Below are positions 1-6,981 of a stretch of DNA of 7,977 bases, in pieces. The notes beneath the pieces are model-generated. The model saw nothing but the letters and a program-made list of their open reading frames with translations, searched no databases and was not told the origin of the DNA. The position numbers were made by a program, and so were the translations under genes. This DNA comes from B8-G4 sp033720735 (lineage in GTDB: Bacteria; Bacteroidota; Bacteroidia; Chitinophagales; Saprospiraceae), in contig JAWWBX010000205.1 of the NCBI GenBank assembly GCA_033720735.1, positions 1 to 7,977 on the forward strand. Direction: 5' to 3'. Every line of letters starts with the position of its first letter. The stretch's first letter is position 1.

Positions 1-1420
1 AGCCCTGCGTGTAATCCGGGGTGAAGGAGAACTTCAGGTTGTGCGCCGGAGTACAGTTGTCAAAGCTTGATGCGTCGTAATCCCGCGCCCACAGGGTGAT
101 CATCCCGCCCTGCGGCATGACCACGGTGCTGAGCTGTGCATAGCAAACCGGGGTCGGTGGCTTGGCGTCGACGACCGTCACGTAGTACGAACAGGTGGCC
201 AGATTGCCACAGCCGTCATCCACAAACCAAAGCACCTTGTGGGTGCCGAGCGGCAGCACCTCATCAATGACAGGGCGTCCTGTGCGCACGATATCGTGCG
301 ATCCGTTGGCGTAGATATCGACTTTATACTCGAACTCCAGTTCCTCATACGGGGTGCACTGATCCCAGACAACAGGATCATGGATCAGACGACCGGCACA
401 GGTGCTTTCCACACCTTCGACATACTGGTCGGTGCAGTCTTCAAATTGCGGGGCATCATGATCGCTCAGCTTGATGATCTGCACGTGCGTCCAGATCCCA
501 CCGTAATAAGGATTGTAGGGATCAAACTGGCACCAGTCGATGACGGTCCATGTACGCAGGATCTTTTTGCATACACCATCCACAAAATTGAACACCAGAT
601 CTTCGTAGGCAGCACCGATCAGGCTGCAGTTGTTGTCTCCCCAGGTAGGCCGGTCATACCCGGATGGCAAGGCATCGGGATGCGTATTGACATAGTCGCA
701 TCCGCTGGCCGTATAGTCCCAGGGCCAGACGATGTCGTACGGGCCGAAGGGGTCAGGATCGTTAATGTAGACATGTTGAATACAAGTCGAAGTGGTACCA
801 CCCCAGTCGACTGCGGTAAACTTGCGCTTGATGAGCCCCAGTCCACAGGTGGTGTTGTCGATCACCGTGACGTAGACCTGCTCGAGGCCGCAGTTGTCGT
901 AAACATCGACCGAGCCAAACGTGGTGCTGTTGGGATTATAAAGATCATTGTAGTTGAACCAATAGTCACAGCTGATGGTCACGCTGTACGGGCAATGGAT
1001 CGTAGGCGGCAATTTATCCTGCACGGTGACCTCCACCATACAGTCGTTGTAGTTGCCGGCATAGTCGAACACGCGCATGATCACCATGATCGGGTATCCG
1101 ATATCGGCACAACAGAATTGTGTGAATGCCCGGAACTGTGTATCGTCTACGACCCCGTAGGGGCACGATCCCGGCCACATCCTGGCCACCTTAAACTCGG
1201 AGATACCGCAATTGTCGTAACTGCCATCGTCGAGCGTGCTGGCATAGAGCGTTGCTTTGCCATCAGCACCCAGGGACACCACGGTATGTGCGTCACAAAT
1301 TGCGATGGGCGGCTGATAATCATTATAACAATTGTACTGTGCCTGGCTTTCGTTCAGGAAGAACAGGGCACACACAAGCAGGCCAAACAAGCGGGTTCTC
1401 ATCGTGTCATTGTTTCTCAT
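1..1420 (-). CDS. Large secreted Cys-rich modular (HYR-like, DNC-repeat) surface protein, 5' part only
   Basis: The reading frame is open from the ATG at 1420 down to base 2 (473 codons) and has no stop, so the C-terminus lies outside the window. Residues 1-28 form a signal peptide: basic start, hydrophobic core LFGLLVCALFFL, likely cleavage after SQA. The mature part holds 23 cysteines in this fragment and modules that begin with a PP/AP motif and a Cys and carry DNC or DQC about 35 residues later: about 37-134, 137-225, 322-418 and from 421 on. The first and last are clearly related (PPxxxC...TVV...L.A...D..S.DNC). Such HYR/Ig-like modules are common in huge T9SS-exported proteins of Saprospiria, so a cell-surface or adhesive role and a C-terminal sorting domain are inferred, not seen. 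A second in-frame ATG at 1402 would give a shorter n-region; 1420 is preferred because its context matches the peroxidase start. Function unknown. Confidence 0.85.
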   Translation of the reverse strand, partial: MRNNDTMRTRLFGLLVCALFFLNESQAQYNCYNDYQPPIAICDAHTVVSLGADGKATLYASTLDDGSYDNCGISEFKVARMWPGSCPYGVVDDTQFRAFTQFCCADIGYPIMVIMRVFDYAGNYNDCMVEVTVQDKLPPTIHCPYSVTISCDYWFNYNDLYNPNSTTFGSVDVYDNCGLEQVYVTVIDNTTCGLGLIKRKFTAVDWGGTTSTCIQHVYINDPDPFGPYDIVWPWDYTASGCDYVNTHPDALPSGYDRPTWGDNNCSLIGAAYEDLVFNFVDGVCKKILRTWTVIDWCQFDPYNPYYGGIWTHVQIIKLSDHDAPQFEDCTDQYVEGVESTCAGRLIHDPVVWDQCTPYEELEFEYKVDIYANGSHDIVRTGRPVIDEVLPLGTHKVLWFVDDGCGNLATCSYYVTVVDAKPPTPVCYAQLSTVVMPQGGMITLWARDYDASSFDNCTPAHNLKFSFTPDYTQG

Positions 1421-1465
1421 GGGGTGAAGTTCACAGGATTTGGTGTAGACGTTATATCACGTTTA

Positions 1466-1495
1466 CAAATATATTTTAAATGTCGATATAAACAA
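1466..1495 (-). promoter_or_regulatory. Bacteroidota-type promoter of the Cys-rich surface protein gene
   Basis: Read on the minus strand, TTG (1495-1493) is followed after exactly 19 bases by TATATTTG (1473-1466). This fits the Bacteroidota housekeeping sigma pattern TTTG-N19-TAnnTTTG, with a full match at -7. Transcription would start near 1459 and give a leader of about 40 bases before the ATG at 1420. The leader has no Shine-Dalgarno sequence, as is usual in the phylum. It is the best promoter match in the window. Confidence 0.7.
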
Positions 1496-1516
1496 CGCGC
1501 CTCCGGGGGGATTTCA

Positions 1517-2173
1517 TCACCACAGATCGTGGTCCATGGCAAATTTGATGAGGCCTGCTGTACTGCTCACACTGAGCTTTCGCATGATATTTTTTCGATG
1601 CACGCCGACTGTCTGGTCGCTGATAAACAGGTCGTCTGCAATCTCCTTGTTGCTCTTGGCCTGTGAGATCAGTTGCAGTATTTCGAGTTCGCGTTTGGTC
1701 AGGTTGTGACGCAACTGGAAGTCGTCTTCGTAGCGACTGTCACCGTTGGTGCCGAGGTCTTTCGGAAACACCTTGAGTCCATCACTCAGGTACGTTTCTC
1801 CTTTCATGACGGTGCGGACGGCATGGAGCAACTCGGTAAACCCATTGGTCTTGAGGAAGTAGCAGTCGCCCTTCAACCGGAACACCTCCTTGATAAACTT
1901 GGCACTATCATACATCGTGAGCACGATAATGCGCATGCCGGGATAGCGTTTCCTGATCACCGGCAGCACGGAAAGCCCATCGCCGTCCGGCATGTTCAGG
2001 TCCAGGAACAAGAGATCGGGGGTGGTCTGTTCCAGTGTTTCGAGCAGATCAGCTCCGGTGTGTACCACAGAGATCACGCGCATGGCGGGATCTGCCGACT
2101 GGCTGAGCAGGTTGCTCAGTGCTTCGGTATAGAGTTGGTGATCGTCGGCAATGGTGACACACAGCCTTTTCAT
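1517..2173 (-). CDS. NarL/LuxR-family response regulator
   Basis: A 218-residue two-component response regulator, the usual length for the NarL/FixJ class. The receiver domain (about 4-122) has the acidic pair D10-D11, phosphoacceptor D58 in FLDLNMPDGDG, switch residue T86 (IVLTMYDS) and K108 (FLKTNG), so it should accept phosphate from a histidine kinase. The LuxR-type helix-turn-helix (about 155-215) has LTKRELEILQLI and the recognition region SNKEIADDLFISDQTVGVHRK. It should be a cytoplasmic DNA-binding transcription factor. No histidine kinase is encoded in the window, so partner and targets are unknown. It lies 81 bp after the peroxidase gene and 96 bp before the Cys-rich protein gene on the same strand, so it may be read through from the former. 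The start MKRLCVTIADDHQ is at the normal distance from the acidic pair. Confidence 0.93.
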   Translation of the reverse strand: MKRLCVTIADDHQLYTEALSNLLSQSADPAMRVISVVHTGADLLETLEQTTPDLLFLDLNMPDGDGLSVLPVIRKRYPGMRIIVLTMYDSAKFIKEVFRLKGDCYFLKTNGFTELLHAVRTVMKGETYLSDGLKVFPKDLGTNGDSRYEDDFQLRHNLTKRELEILQLISQAKSNKEIADDLFISDQTVGVHRKNIMRKLSVSSTAGLIKFAMDHDLW

Positions 2174-2249
2174 CGTGCCGGAATGCAGCGGTTTTGATTA
2201 GGCGCAAAAAGATAGCACAAATTTTACTTTGCGTCCGTGGGCGGCACGA
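2173..2249. repeat. 8-bp inverted repeat bracketing the peroxidase-regulator gap
   Basis: TCGTGCCG (2173-2180) and CGGCACGA (2242-2249) are perfect inverted copies 61 bases apart. One arm touches the regulator start codon and the other ends six bases before the peroxidase stop codon on the plus-strand map. The arms could be paired operator half sites or base-pair in a transcript, but an 8-bp pair in a gap of this size can also arise by chance. Confidence 0.25.
2204..2215 (-). promoter_or_regulatory. Possible -7 element before the response regulator
   Basis: On the minus strand TATCTTTT, followed by TGCGCC, resembles the Bacteroidota -7 box TAnnTTTG and the TTTGCG often seen at the start site. 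No TTG/TTTG lies 17-23 bases upstream, so the match is partial. If used, the leader would be about 30 bases. Confidence 0.22.
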
Positions 2250-2254
2250 AGGGG

Positions 2255-4180
2255 TTAGCCTTTGATCAACTTGATCGTGTGATCTGCTGCCTCCAGGCGC
2301 AGGGTGGCAAAGTAGACACCCGGGGTCAACCGGTCAGTGCCTCTCACCGTCCAGGTGTTCTCGCCGTGCGCCAGGTGGACCGCCTGGGTGATCAGGGCCC
2401 GACCGTGCAGGTCGCTGATGGTCAGCGTGGCATCGCCTTCTGCGGTGGCGTAGGCCTTGAATTTCGCTTTGTCGGTCACCGGATTGGGGAACAGGGCCAT
2501 GTCGAGGTGGCGGCGCACCACGCTGACGTTGGCAAACGGGATGTCGTCATGATCCATCGCAAAAAACACGTTGTCCTGCATCAGGGTGATGTTGGTATTG
2601 CGCCGGATGATATCCGAAAACCTGGTCTCCTGAATTTCAGCGGTCTCTTCGAGTGACAAGCCCGGATCATTCAGATAAAAGAATCGGTCACCATCGCGCA
2701 GGCGCAGGAACTGATCCTCCATGATCGCCATGATGGTCTCGCCAAACAAGGTGCCGGGCATATGTTCTTCAGCGAGCATGCCCACCCAGGCATCCACGTT
2801 GTTCACATCGCCATAGACTGTTTGCAGATCCAACTGAAGGTCCGGATTGGCACAGAGGTCGGCAAAGGAGGCGTAGGGCTCCAGACCCAGCTGTGCACGG
2901 ATGGAATTGAAGTCTGCCAGACCGCGCTCGCGGCCACGCATGATATTGATGGCGGCCAGATCCAGCCCTCCCGCGCCGGGCGGGCCAAACAGGAAATTAC
3001 GCACGTCGTCGATCACCTTGCAGTCAAGATCCTGCTGGATCTGGGTGCCCATCCCCTTGAAGTAAGGGTCAATGCCGCCCGCCAGCAGGATCTCGCGGGG
3101 GTTGAAAAAGGCATCCCGGAGCGCAATGTTGCCTTGACTGATCTCGTCACCATCGTTGCCCATCCGGATGATCTCTCCACTCAGCAGGGTATGACCAAGC
3201 CGGAAGGCAGCGGCAGAAAACACATTCGAAATGGAGGGATCTATCGTCTGGCGATATCCCGTGTAGGGCGGCAGTGTCACACCCATGGCAGGCAGCCACT
3301 CGTCGTAGACAATGGATTGCAAATGGCCGGTCACCAGCCGACGCGCATGCTGATACAGTCGTTCGTCATCCCACTCGGGATGTTTCAATGCGAGCTCGTC
3401 ACAGATCCGATTGTGCTCCCGGACGAAGATCGTGTGGAATGCAAGCAGCAGCAGATTCTCATTAGCGCGCAGATCGCCTGCTACGAACAGTTTGCCGCCG
3501 GATCCCACATCATCCGCCATGAAGGGAGCTGCCGGATCACGCGGATCGTTAAACTCTCCGGTCAATGTGTTGAAGGGAAGCAGACCTCCCTCTGACATGC
3601 GCAGTTTCCCACCTTCAAATGCACGCAGCCACATGGCGCGGTTGGCGTCAGACCCGTAGATGGCCGAAGCGTCGATAAACGCGGTGATCGAGTTGATATG
3701 TCGGCGTGGATTGCCGGGTGCCGTCCCGGTGGTTGGATCGTACTCCGACCTGAACATGGGGATGACCACCTGCCCGGTATTGAACGGGTCCATCACAGGG
3801 TCTCCGGCCGGCACTTCGATCAGCAGAGGCTCGGTCACATCGTTGTCCACCAGTGTGATGTCGTGATCGACAAACTGGCCAAAGACCCACACGTAGTCGC
3901 TCAGATTCAATTGATCATTGATCTCTCCAGATTGCGCAAAGATGCTGTTGCTGATATAGCGCGGGTTGGGTCGATCGGCACCGGCGGGCAGGGCCATGTC
4001 ATCAGCGAAGGCCGGATCGGTGATCAGAGCCAGACGGGTAAAGGTCGCCCCCCAGGACGGGTTGGCGGGATTGTTGCCGGTACCATCCAGCGAGCGCACT
4101 TCCTGTCCGGACAGAGACAGTCCGAAGGACAAGGCGGCGACCAGCGCCACCAGCCGGAGGCTTGGCACGCAACTTTTCAT
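2255..4180 (-). CDS. Secreted animal-type haem peroxidase with T9SS sorting domain
   Basis: A 641-residue member of the myeloperoxidase/peroxidasin superfamily, which uses H2O2 to oxidise halides or organic substrates. Residues 1-25 are a signal peptide (core LVALVAALSFGLSLSG). Visible family hallmarks: distal FGQFVDHD with Q102, D105 and distal His H106; calcium loop TAFIDASAIYGS (T166, F168, D170, S172); distal Arg R238 with E241 in GDLRANE; REHNR (254-258); proximal H330 in AAFRLGHTL; NIMRGRERG (412-420) and LRDGDRF (494-500). D105 and E241 match the haem-ester positions of mammalian enzymes. From about 553 to the end is a T9SS type A sorting domain (LFPNPVTD... LTPGVYFATL... HTIKLIKG), so it should be exported and released or surface-bound. 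The frame extends upstream to 4357, but the start at 4180 puts the signal peptide at the N-terminus. Natural substrate unknown. Confidence 0.93.
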   Translation of the reverse strand: MKSCVPSLRLVALVAALSFGLSLSGQEVRSLDGTGNNPANPSWGATFTRLALITDPAFADDMALPAGADRPNPRYISNSIFAQSGEINDQLNLSDYVWVFGQFVDHDITLVDNDVTEPLLIEVPAGDPVMDPFNTGQVVIPMFRSEYDPTTGTAPGNPRRHINSITAFIDASAIYGSDANRAMWLRAFEGGKLRMSEGGLLPFNTLTGEFNDPRDPAAPFMADDVGSGGKLFVAGDLRANENLLLLAFHTIFVREHNRICDELALKHPEWDDERLYQHARRLVTGHLQSIVYDEWLPAMGVTLPPYTGYRQTIDPSISNVFSAAAFRLGHTLLSGEIIRMGNDGDEISQGNIALRDAFFNPREILLAGGIDPYFKGMGTQIQQDLDCKVIDDVRNFLFGPPGAGGLDLAAINIMRGRERGLADFNSIRAQLGLEPYASFADLCANPDLQLDLQTVYGDVNNVDAWVGMLAEEHMPGTLFGETIMAIMEDQFLRLRDGDRFFYLNDPGLSLEETAEIQETRFSDIIRRNTNITLMQDNVFFAMDHDDIPFANVSVVRRHLDMALFPNPVTDKAKFKAYATAEGDATLTISDLHGRALITQAVHLAHGENTWTVRGTDRLTPGVYFATLRLEAADHTIKLIKG

Positions 4181-4246
4181 GGGATGAAACTCTATCGGCA
4201 ATCGTCCTCGATTTCTATGGGTTTTATCAAATAGTGTTCCGGGTTG

Positions 4247-4254
4247 CAAATATA
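4247..4254 (-). promoter_or_regulatory. Candidate -7 box of the peroxidase gene
   Basis: On the minus strand TATATTTG is an exact match to TAnnTTTG and the same octamer as in the Cys-rich protein promoter. It would start transcription near 4240, giving a leader of about 60 bases. The -33 side is weak: the nearest TTG (4271-4269) is only 14 bases upstream. A second TATATTTG on the same strand (4362-4355) also lacks a -33 match. Confidence 0.4.
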
Positions 4255-4282
4255 GATAATTCACAAGGCAACATCTCCGTTT

Positions 4283-4306
4283 CCGGCTCAATTGCCGGTG
4301 ATTTTT
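4283..4306 (+). terminator. Small GC stem-loop followed by T-run (plus strand)
   Basis: CCGGC (4283-4287) and GCCGG (4294-4298) can pair around the 6-base loop TCAATT; TGATTTTT follows. In form it is a short plus-strand terminator, yet no plus-strand gene ends here. It lies upstream of the peroxidase -7 box, so it could equally be an operator-like dyad or chance. Confidence 0.2.
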
Positions 4307-4384
4307 CAAATTCTGTACCAGGGCTGATCGCTGCTGTTTTCCGGGAAGGGAAATCAAATATATTAAAATAAACGATAACTCATA

Positions 4385-4404
4385 ATGCCATGTTAAACAG
4401 GCAT
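4385..4404 (-). terminator. Possible hairpin just after the MATE gene
   Basis: ATGCC and GGCAT (4385-4389 and 4400-4404) pair, continued by TGT/ACA with one bulged base and a 3-base loop, starting five bases past the MATE stop. There is no U-run after it on the minus strand, so it could be a weak terminator or a 3'-end stabilising hairpin. Confidence 0.25.
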
Positions 4405-4409
4405 ATAAG

Positions 4410-5702
4410 CTAACTCAGATCAAATCCATAGCGTCTAAACCAGATCCATTGCAACACCCCTCGCGCGGCGAGAAAGATGATGAAACTCATCCACAATCCG
4501 TGGTTGCCCCAGGTCTGTCGCAAGGGGTAGTAGATCAGCAGGAAAACAAGGAGTGCAAGTGCCATGCTGTTGCGCATCGCCTTCGAAGCCGTGAGCCCAA
4601 CGTACACGCCATCCCAGATATAACAGGCGAAAGCGATCAGCGGGAAAACGCTCATCCAGAACAAATACGGCCGCGCATTGGCAATCACGTCCGGTTGGTC
4701 TGTAAAGATGCGCAGCAAGGGTTCTCCAAACAGAATGTACAGCAGCGCTACCAGGGCAGACATCCCCAGCGCCCACAGAAAATTGTAGCGGATGGCGATC
4801 GCCAGTTTGTCGCGGCGCCCGGCACCAAAGTACTTGCCAATGATGCTTTCAGTGGCAAAAGCAAACCCGTCGATCCCGTAAGACAGCCAGTTGACAAACT
4901 GCAGCAGAATGACGTTGACGGCAAGGATCTGCTCACCGAAACCGGAGGACTGGCTGTAGAAGAAACCAAATGCAAACGTCAGGAAAAGGGTGCGGATAAA
5001 GATGTCGCGATTGATCTCCAGGAAGCGCCTGAGCGCGGTCCAGCGCAGAACGGCGCGGCGCTGCAGGTCGGCTGCAAATCCGCGGTATTTGATCAGCCAC
5101 AGAACGACGGCCAGCAGGAGGCCAAAATACTGGGCAATCACCGTACCCCACGCAACCCCGGCAATTTCCAGGTGGTAGTTGAAGACCAGCACATAGCTGA
5201 TCACCATGTTGAGTGCATTGATCGCGACCGTCAGGATGAGGGGATATACGGCATTCTGCATGCCGAAAAACCAACCCATCACTGCGTAGAGCAAGAGGGT
5301 GGCCGGGGCCGCCCAGATCCGGATATTGAAGTACGTGGCAACATGCGGGTAAGTGCTCTCGTCGACTTGCAACAGGTAGCTGGCGGCTTCGCGCAGCGGC
5401 CACTGCACGGCAAGCAAGATCAACCCCAGCAGGAGTGCGATGAGGGCGGCGCGGGTCAGGGTCAGGATCATGCCGGGGCGGGCATTCCTGCCAAAGAACT
5501 GCGCGGTAATCCCGGTGGTACCCATCCGGAGGAAACCGAAATTCCAGTACACGAAATTGAAGATCATCGACGCAATACCGACAGCACCGATATGCACTTC
5601 CGAGAGGCGCCCCATCAGCGCAGTGTCGACCGTACTTAACAGGGGAATCGAAAGATTGCTCAGAATATTCGGTATGGCAAGCCGTAAAATCTCCCTGTTC
5701 AT
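4410..5702 (-). CDS. MATE-family efflux transporter (DinF-like)
   Basis: A 430-residue inner-membrane protein with about 12 hydrophobic segments, the normal size and topology for multidrug and toxic compound extrusion (MATE) antiporters, which expel organic cations or other toxic compounds using a Na+ or H+ gradient. The N-terminal helix has the family pattern P11...LS...STVDTALMGRLSE, including acidic D26 in helix 1, followed by GFLRMGTTGITAQFFGR (about 56-72). The second half repeats the first, as in MATE two-bundle proteins (FATESIIGKYFGAGRRDKLA near the start of the C bundle). The sequence resembles the DinF branch more than NorM, but the substrate cannot be read from it. It begins 114 bp from the divergent PASTA gene, and its stop lies 229 bp before the peroxidase start. 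No clear promoter was found upstream; a loose TAATTTG occurs near 5745. Confidence 0.92.
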   Translation of the reverse strand: MNREILRLAIPNILSNLSIPLLSTVDTALMGRLSEVHIGAVGIASMIFNFVYWNFGFLRMGTTGITAQFFGRNARPGMILTLTRAALIALLLGLILLAVQWPLREAASYLLQVDESTYPHVATYFNIRIWAAPATLLLYAVMGWFFGMQNAVYPLILTVAINALNMVISYVLVFNYHLEIAGVAWGTVIAQYFGLLLAVVLWLIKYRGFAADLQRRAVLRWTALRRFLEINRDIFIRTLFLTFAFGFFYSQSSGFGEQILAVNVILLQFVNWLSYGIDGFAFATESIIGKYFGAGRRDKLAIAIRYNFLWALGMSALVALLYILFGEPLLRIFTDQPDVIANARPYLFWMSVFPLIAFACYIWDGVYVGLTASKAMRNSMALALLVFLLIYYPLRQTWGNHGLWMSFIIFLAARGVLQWIWFRRYGFDLS

Positions 5703-5816
5703 GACAATATGAAACGCGCCTGATGCAGTTATTCAGAGGGCACAAATTATCCTTCTCACCCCAAAAAGCTGTTCCAGCTGATTTGTTTTATTTTCGGCCC
5801 TGCACAACGCGCTGAC

Positions 5817-6656
5817 ATGACAAGCCGCAAACCTTCTGCGAAGGCGTCACGATCCCTCATTGATTTCCTGAAGAGCCGATATTTCTGGACTCATGCCGCC
5901 CTTATCGGGGGCTTCTTTCTCGTCTGCATCGGCCTGACCTTCCTGTGGCTGCGGATCTACACCCATCACAATCAGCGCCTCGACCTCCCCGATTACATCG
6001 GCGAGCGGTATGAGGACGCGCTTGAGGATGCCAAATCCCGGAGTTTCCGGATGATGATCCTGGACTCCATCCATATCGTTGGCCGTCCGCCGCATGAGAT
6101 CCTGTACCAGGATCCGGATCCGGGCACCCAGGTCAAACAAAACCGTACGGTCTATGTGACTATCACCAAGGCGACGCCAGACCAGATCCCGATGAGCCGG
6201 CTCCCGGTGCTTTATGGCAAGAGCTTCGATCGCAAACAGCGCGAGCTGCTGCAGAGTTTCGAGATCCGGTCACGGGTGGTGGGCAAACGTTATGACCCAG
6301 GCGAGCCCGATCATATCCTGGCTGTCATTTACCAGGGCGATACACTGATCGACCGCCGCGGCCGGGACAACAGTGCGATGATCGAAAAAGGCGCAACGCT
6401 TGAATTCATTGTATCGGACCGATCGGGTGGCCGCCTGGAAATTCCCGATCTGATCTGCAAGACCTATGCCGAAGCCCGCTTCCTGATCTCCAATTCGGGA
6501 CTCGTGCTCGGCGAGGTGATCACCGATGGCCTCACCGAAGCAGTCGATTCTGCCTGGGTAAGCGGTCAGGTCCCTGATCCGGCCGAAGGCACCATGCTGA
6601 TGGGTCAGGAGATCCGGTTGAGCTTATCAAAAAATCGTCCTATTCACTGTCAATAA
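5817..6656 (+). CDS. Membrane-anchored protein with three PASTA domains, no kinase
   Basis: A 279-residue protein: short basic cytoplasmic tail (1-25), one transmembrane helix (about 26-47, AALIGGFFLVCIGLTFLWL), then three periplasmic PASTA domains at about 54-118 (LPDYIGERYEDALEDAKS... QDPDPGTQVKQNRTVYVTI), 126-202 (LPVLYGKSFDRKQRELLQ... MIEKGATLEFIVS) and 206-272 (IPDLICKTYAEARFLISNSGL... QVPDPAEGTMLMGQEIRLSL). PASTA domains in other bacteria sit on Ser/Thr kinases or penicillin-binding proteins and sense peptidoglycan fragments. Here there is no kinase or transpeptidase part, which is a common layout in Bacteroidota, so a cell-wall-related role is inferred only. The middle domain is longer and more divergent. 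The rhodanese gene follows after 10 bp, probably in one transcript. The upstream TATTTTCG (about 5789-5796) is only a weak -7 candidate. Confidence 0.88.
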   Translation: MTSRKPSAKASRSLIDFLKSRYFWTHAALIGGFFLVCIGLTFLWLRIYTHHNQRLDLPDYIGERYEDALEDAKSRSFRMMILDSIHIVGRPPHEILYQDPDPGTQVKQNRTVYVTITKATPDQIPMSRLPVLYGKSFDRKQRELLQSFEIRSRVVGKRYDPGEPDHILAVIYQGDTLIDRRGRDNSAMIEKGATLEFIVSDRSGGRLEIPDLICKTYAEARFLISNSGLVLGEVITDGLTEAVDSAWVSGQVPDPAEGTMLMGQEIRLSLSKNRPIHCQ

Positions 6657-6666
6657 TCACTCGGTC

Positions 6667-6981
6667 ATGGAAGACATCACAGTTCAAGAATTGCGCAAAC
6701 GCCAAAACCAGGGGGATGCGGTGAAGCTCATTGATGTGCGCGAGCCTTACGAACATGAAGAGTTCAATTTGGGTGGCAAGAATCTGCCGCTTGGCGAGAT
6801 CCAGTCCTGGATGTCAGAGTTGGAAAGCGAGAAAGAATCCGAGATGGTCCTGTACTGCCGCACTGGAAACCGCAGTGGTATGGCGGCCGCGTTTCTAAAG
6901 GCCAACGGGTTTGCCCACGCGCGCAACCTGACCGGTGGCGTCGTCGCCTGGCAGGAAATGGTCGACCGCGAGGACGCCTAG
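6667..6981 (+). CDS. Single-domain rhodanese-like protein
   Basis: A 104-residue cytoplasmic rhodanese with no signal peptide, the size of GlpE/PspE-type single domains. It shows the N-terminal ITVQELRKR, the LIDVREPYEHEEFNLGG motif (about 21-37), and the active-site loop CRTGNRS with catalytic C64, followed by AAAFLKANGF and the C-terminal NLTGGVVAWQEMV. The intact Cys and Arg residues suggest sulfurtransferase (persulfide-carrying) activity; the acceptor is unknown. It starts 10 bp after the PASTA gene and is probably co-transcribed with it. Its TAG stop (6979-6981) overlaps the stop of convergent dcd in the shared palindrome CTAG. Confidence 0.93.
   Translation: MEDITVQELRKRQNQGDAVKLIDVREPYEHEEFNLGGKNLPLGEIQSWMSELESEKESEMVLYCRTGNRSGMAAAFLKANGFAHARNLTGGVVAWQEMVDREDA

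Noticed and set aside
239..1666. 475-codon plus-strand open frame opposite the Cys-rich protein and regulator
   Set aside because: It runs antisense across two well-supported minus-strand genes and their gap, and its translation shows no recognisable domain. It is a by-product of codon usage.
2237..2656. Plus-strand open frame within the 3' part of the peroxidase gene
   Set aside because: Antisense to the T9SS sorting domain, with no recognisable features.
4181..4357. 59-residue N-terminal extension of the peroxidase (start at 4357)
   Set aside because: It would bury the signal peptide inside the protein, and this stretch is AT-rich with a -7-like box, so it is better read as leader and promoter DNA.
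4162..4371. 69-codon plus-strand open frame over the peroxidase leader
   Set aside because: It overlaps the signal-peptide region in antisense and has no supporting feature; it is probably chance in AT-rich DNA.
4449..5639. 396-codon plus-strand open frame opposite the MATE gene
   Set aside because: Its translation is a low-hydrophobicity Gln/Asp/His/Arg-rich shadow of the transmembrane codons, with no domain; the MATE frame explains this DNA.
5767..5779. Short inverted repeat AGCTG-TTC-CAGCT between MATE and PASTA genes
   Set aside because: Only five base pairs with a 3-base loop and no T-run; too small to call an operator or terminator.
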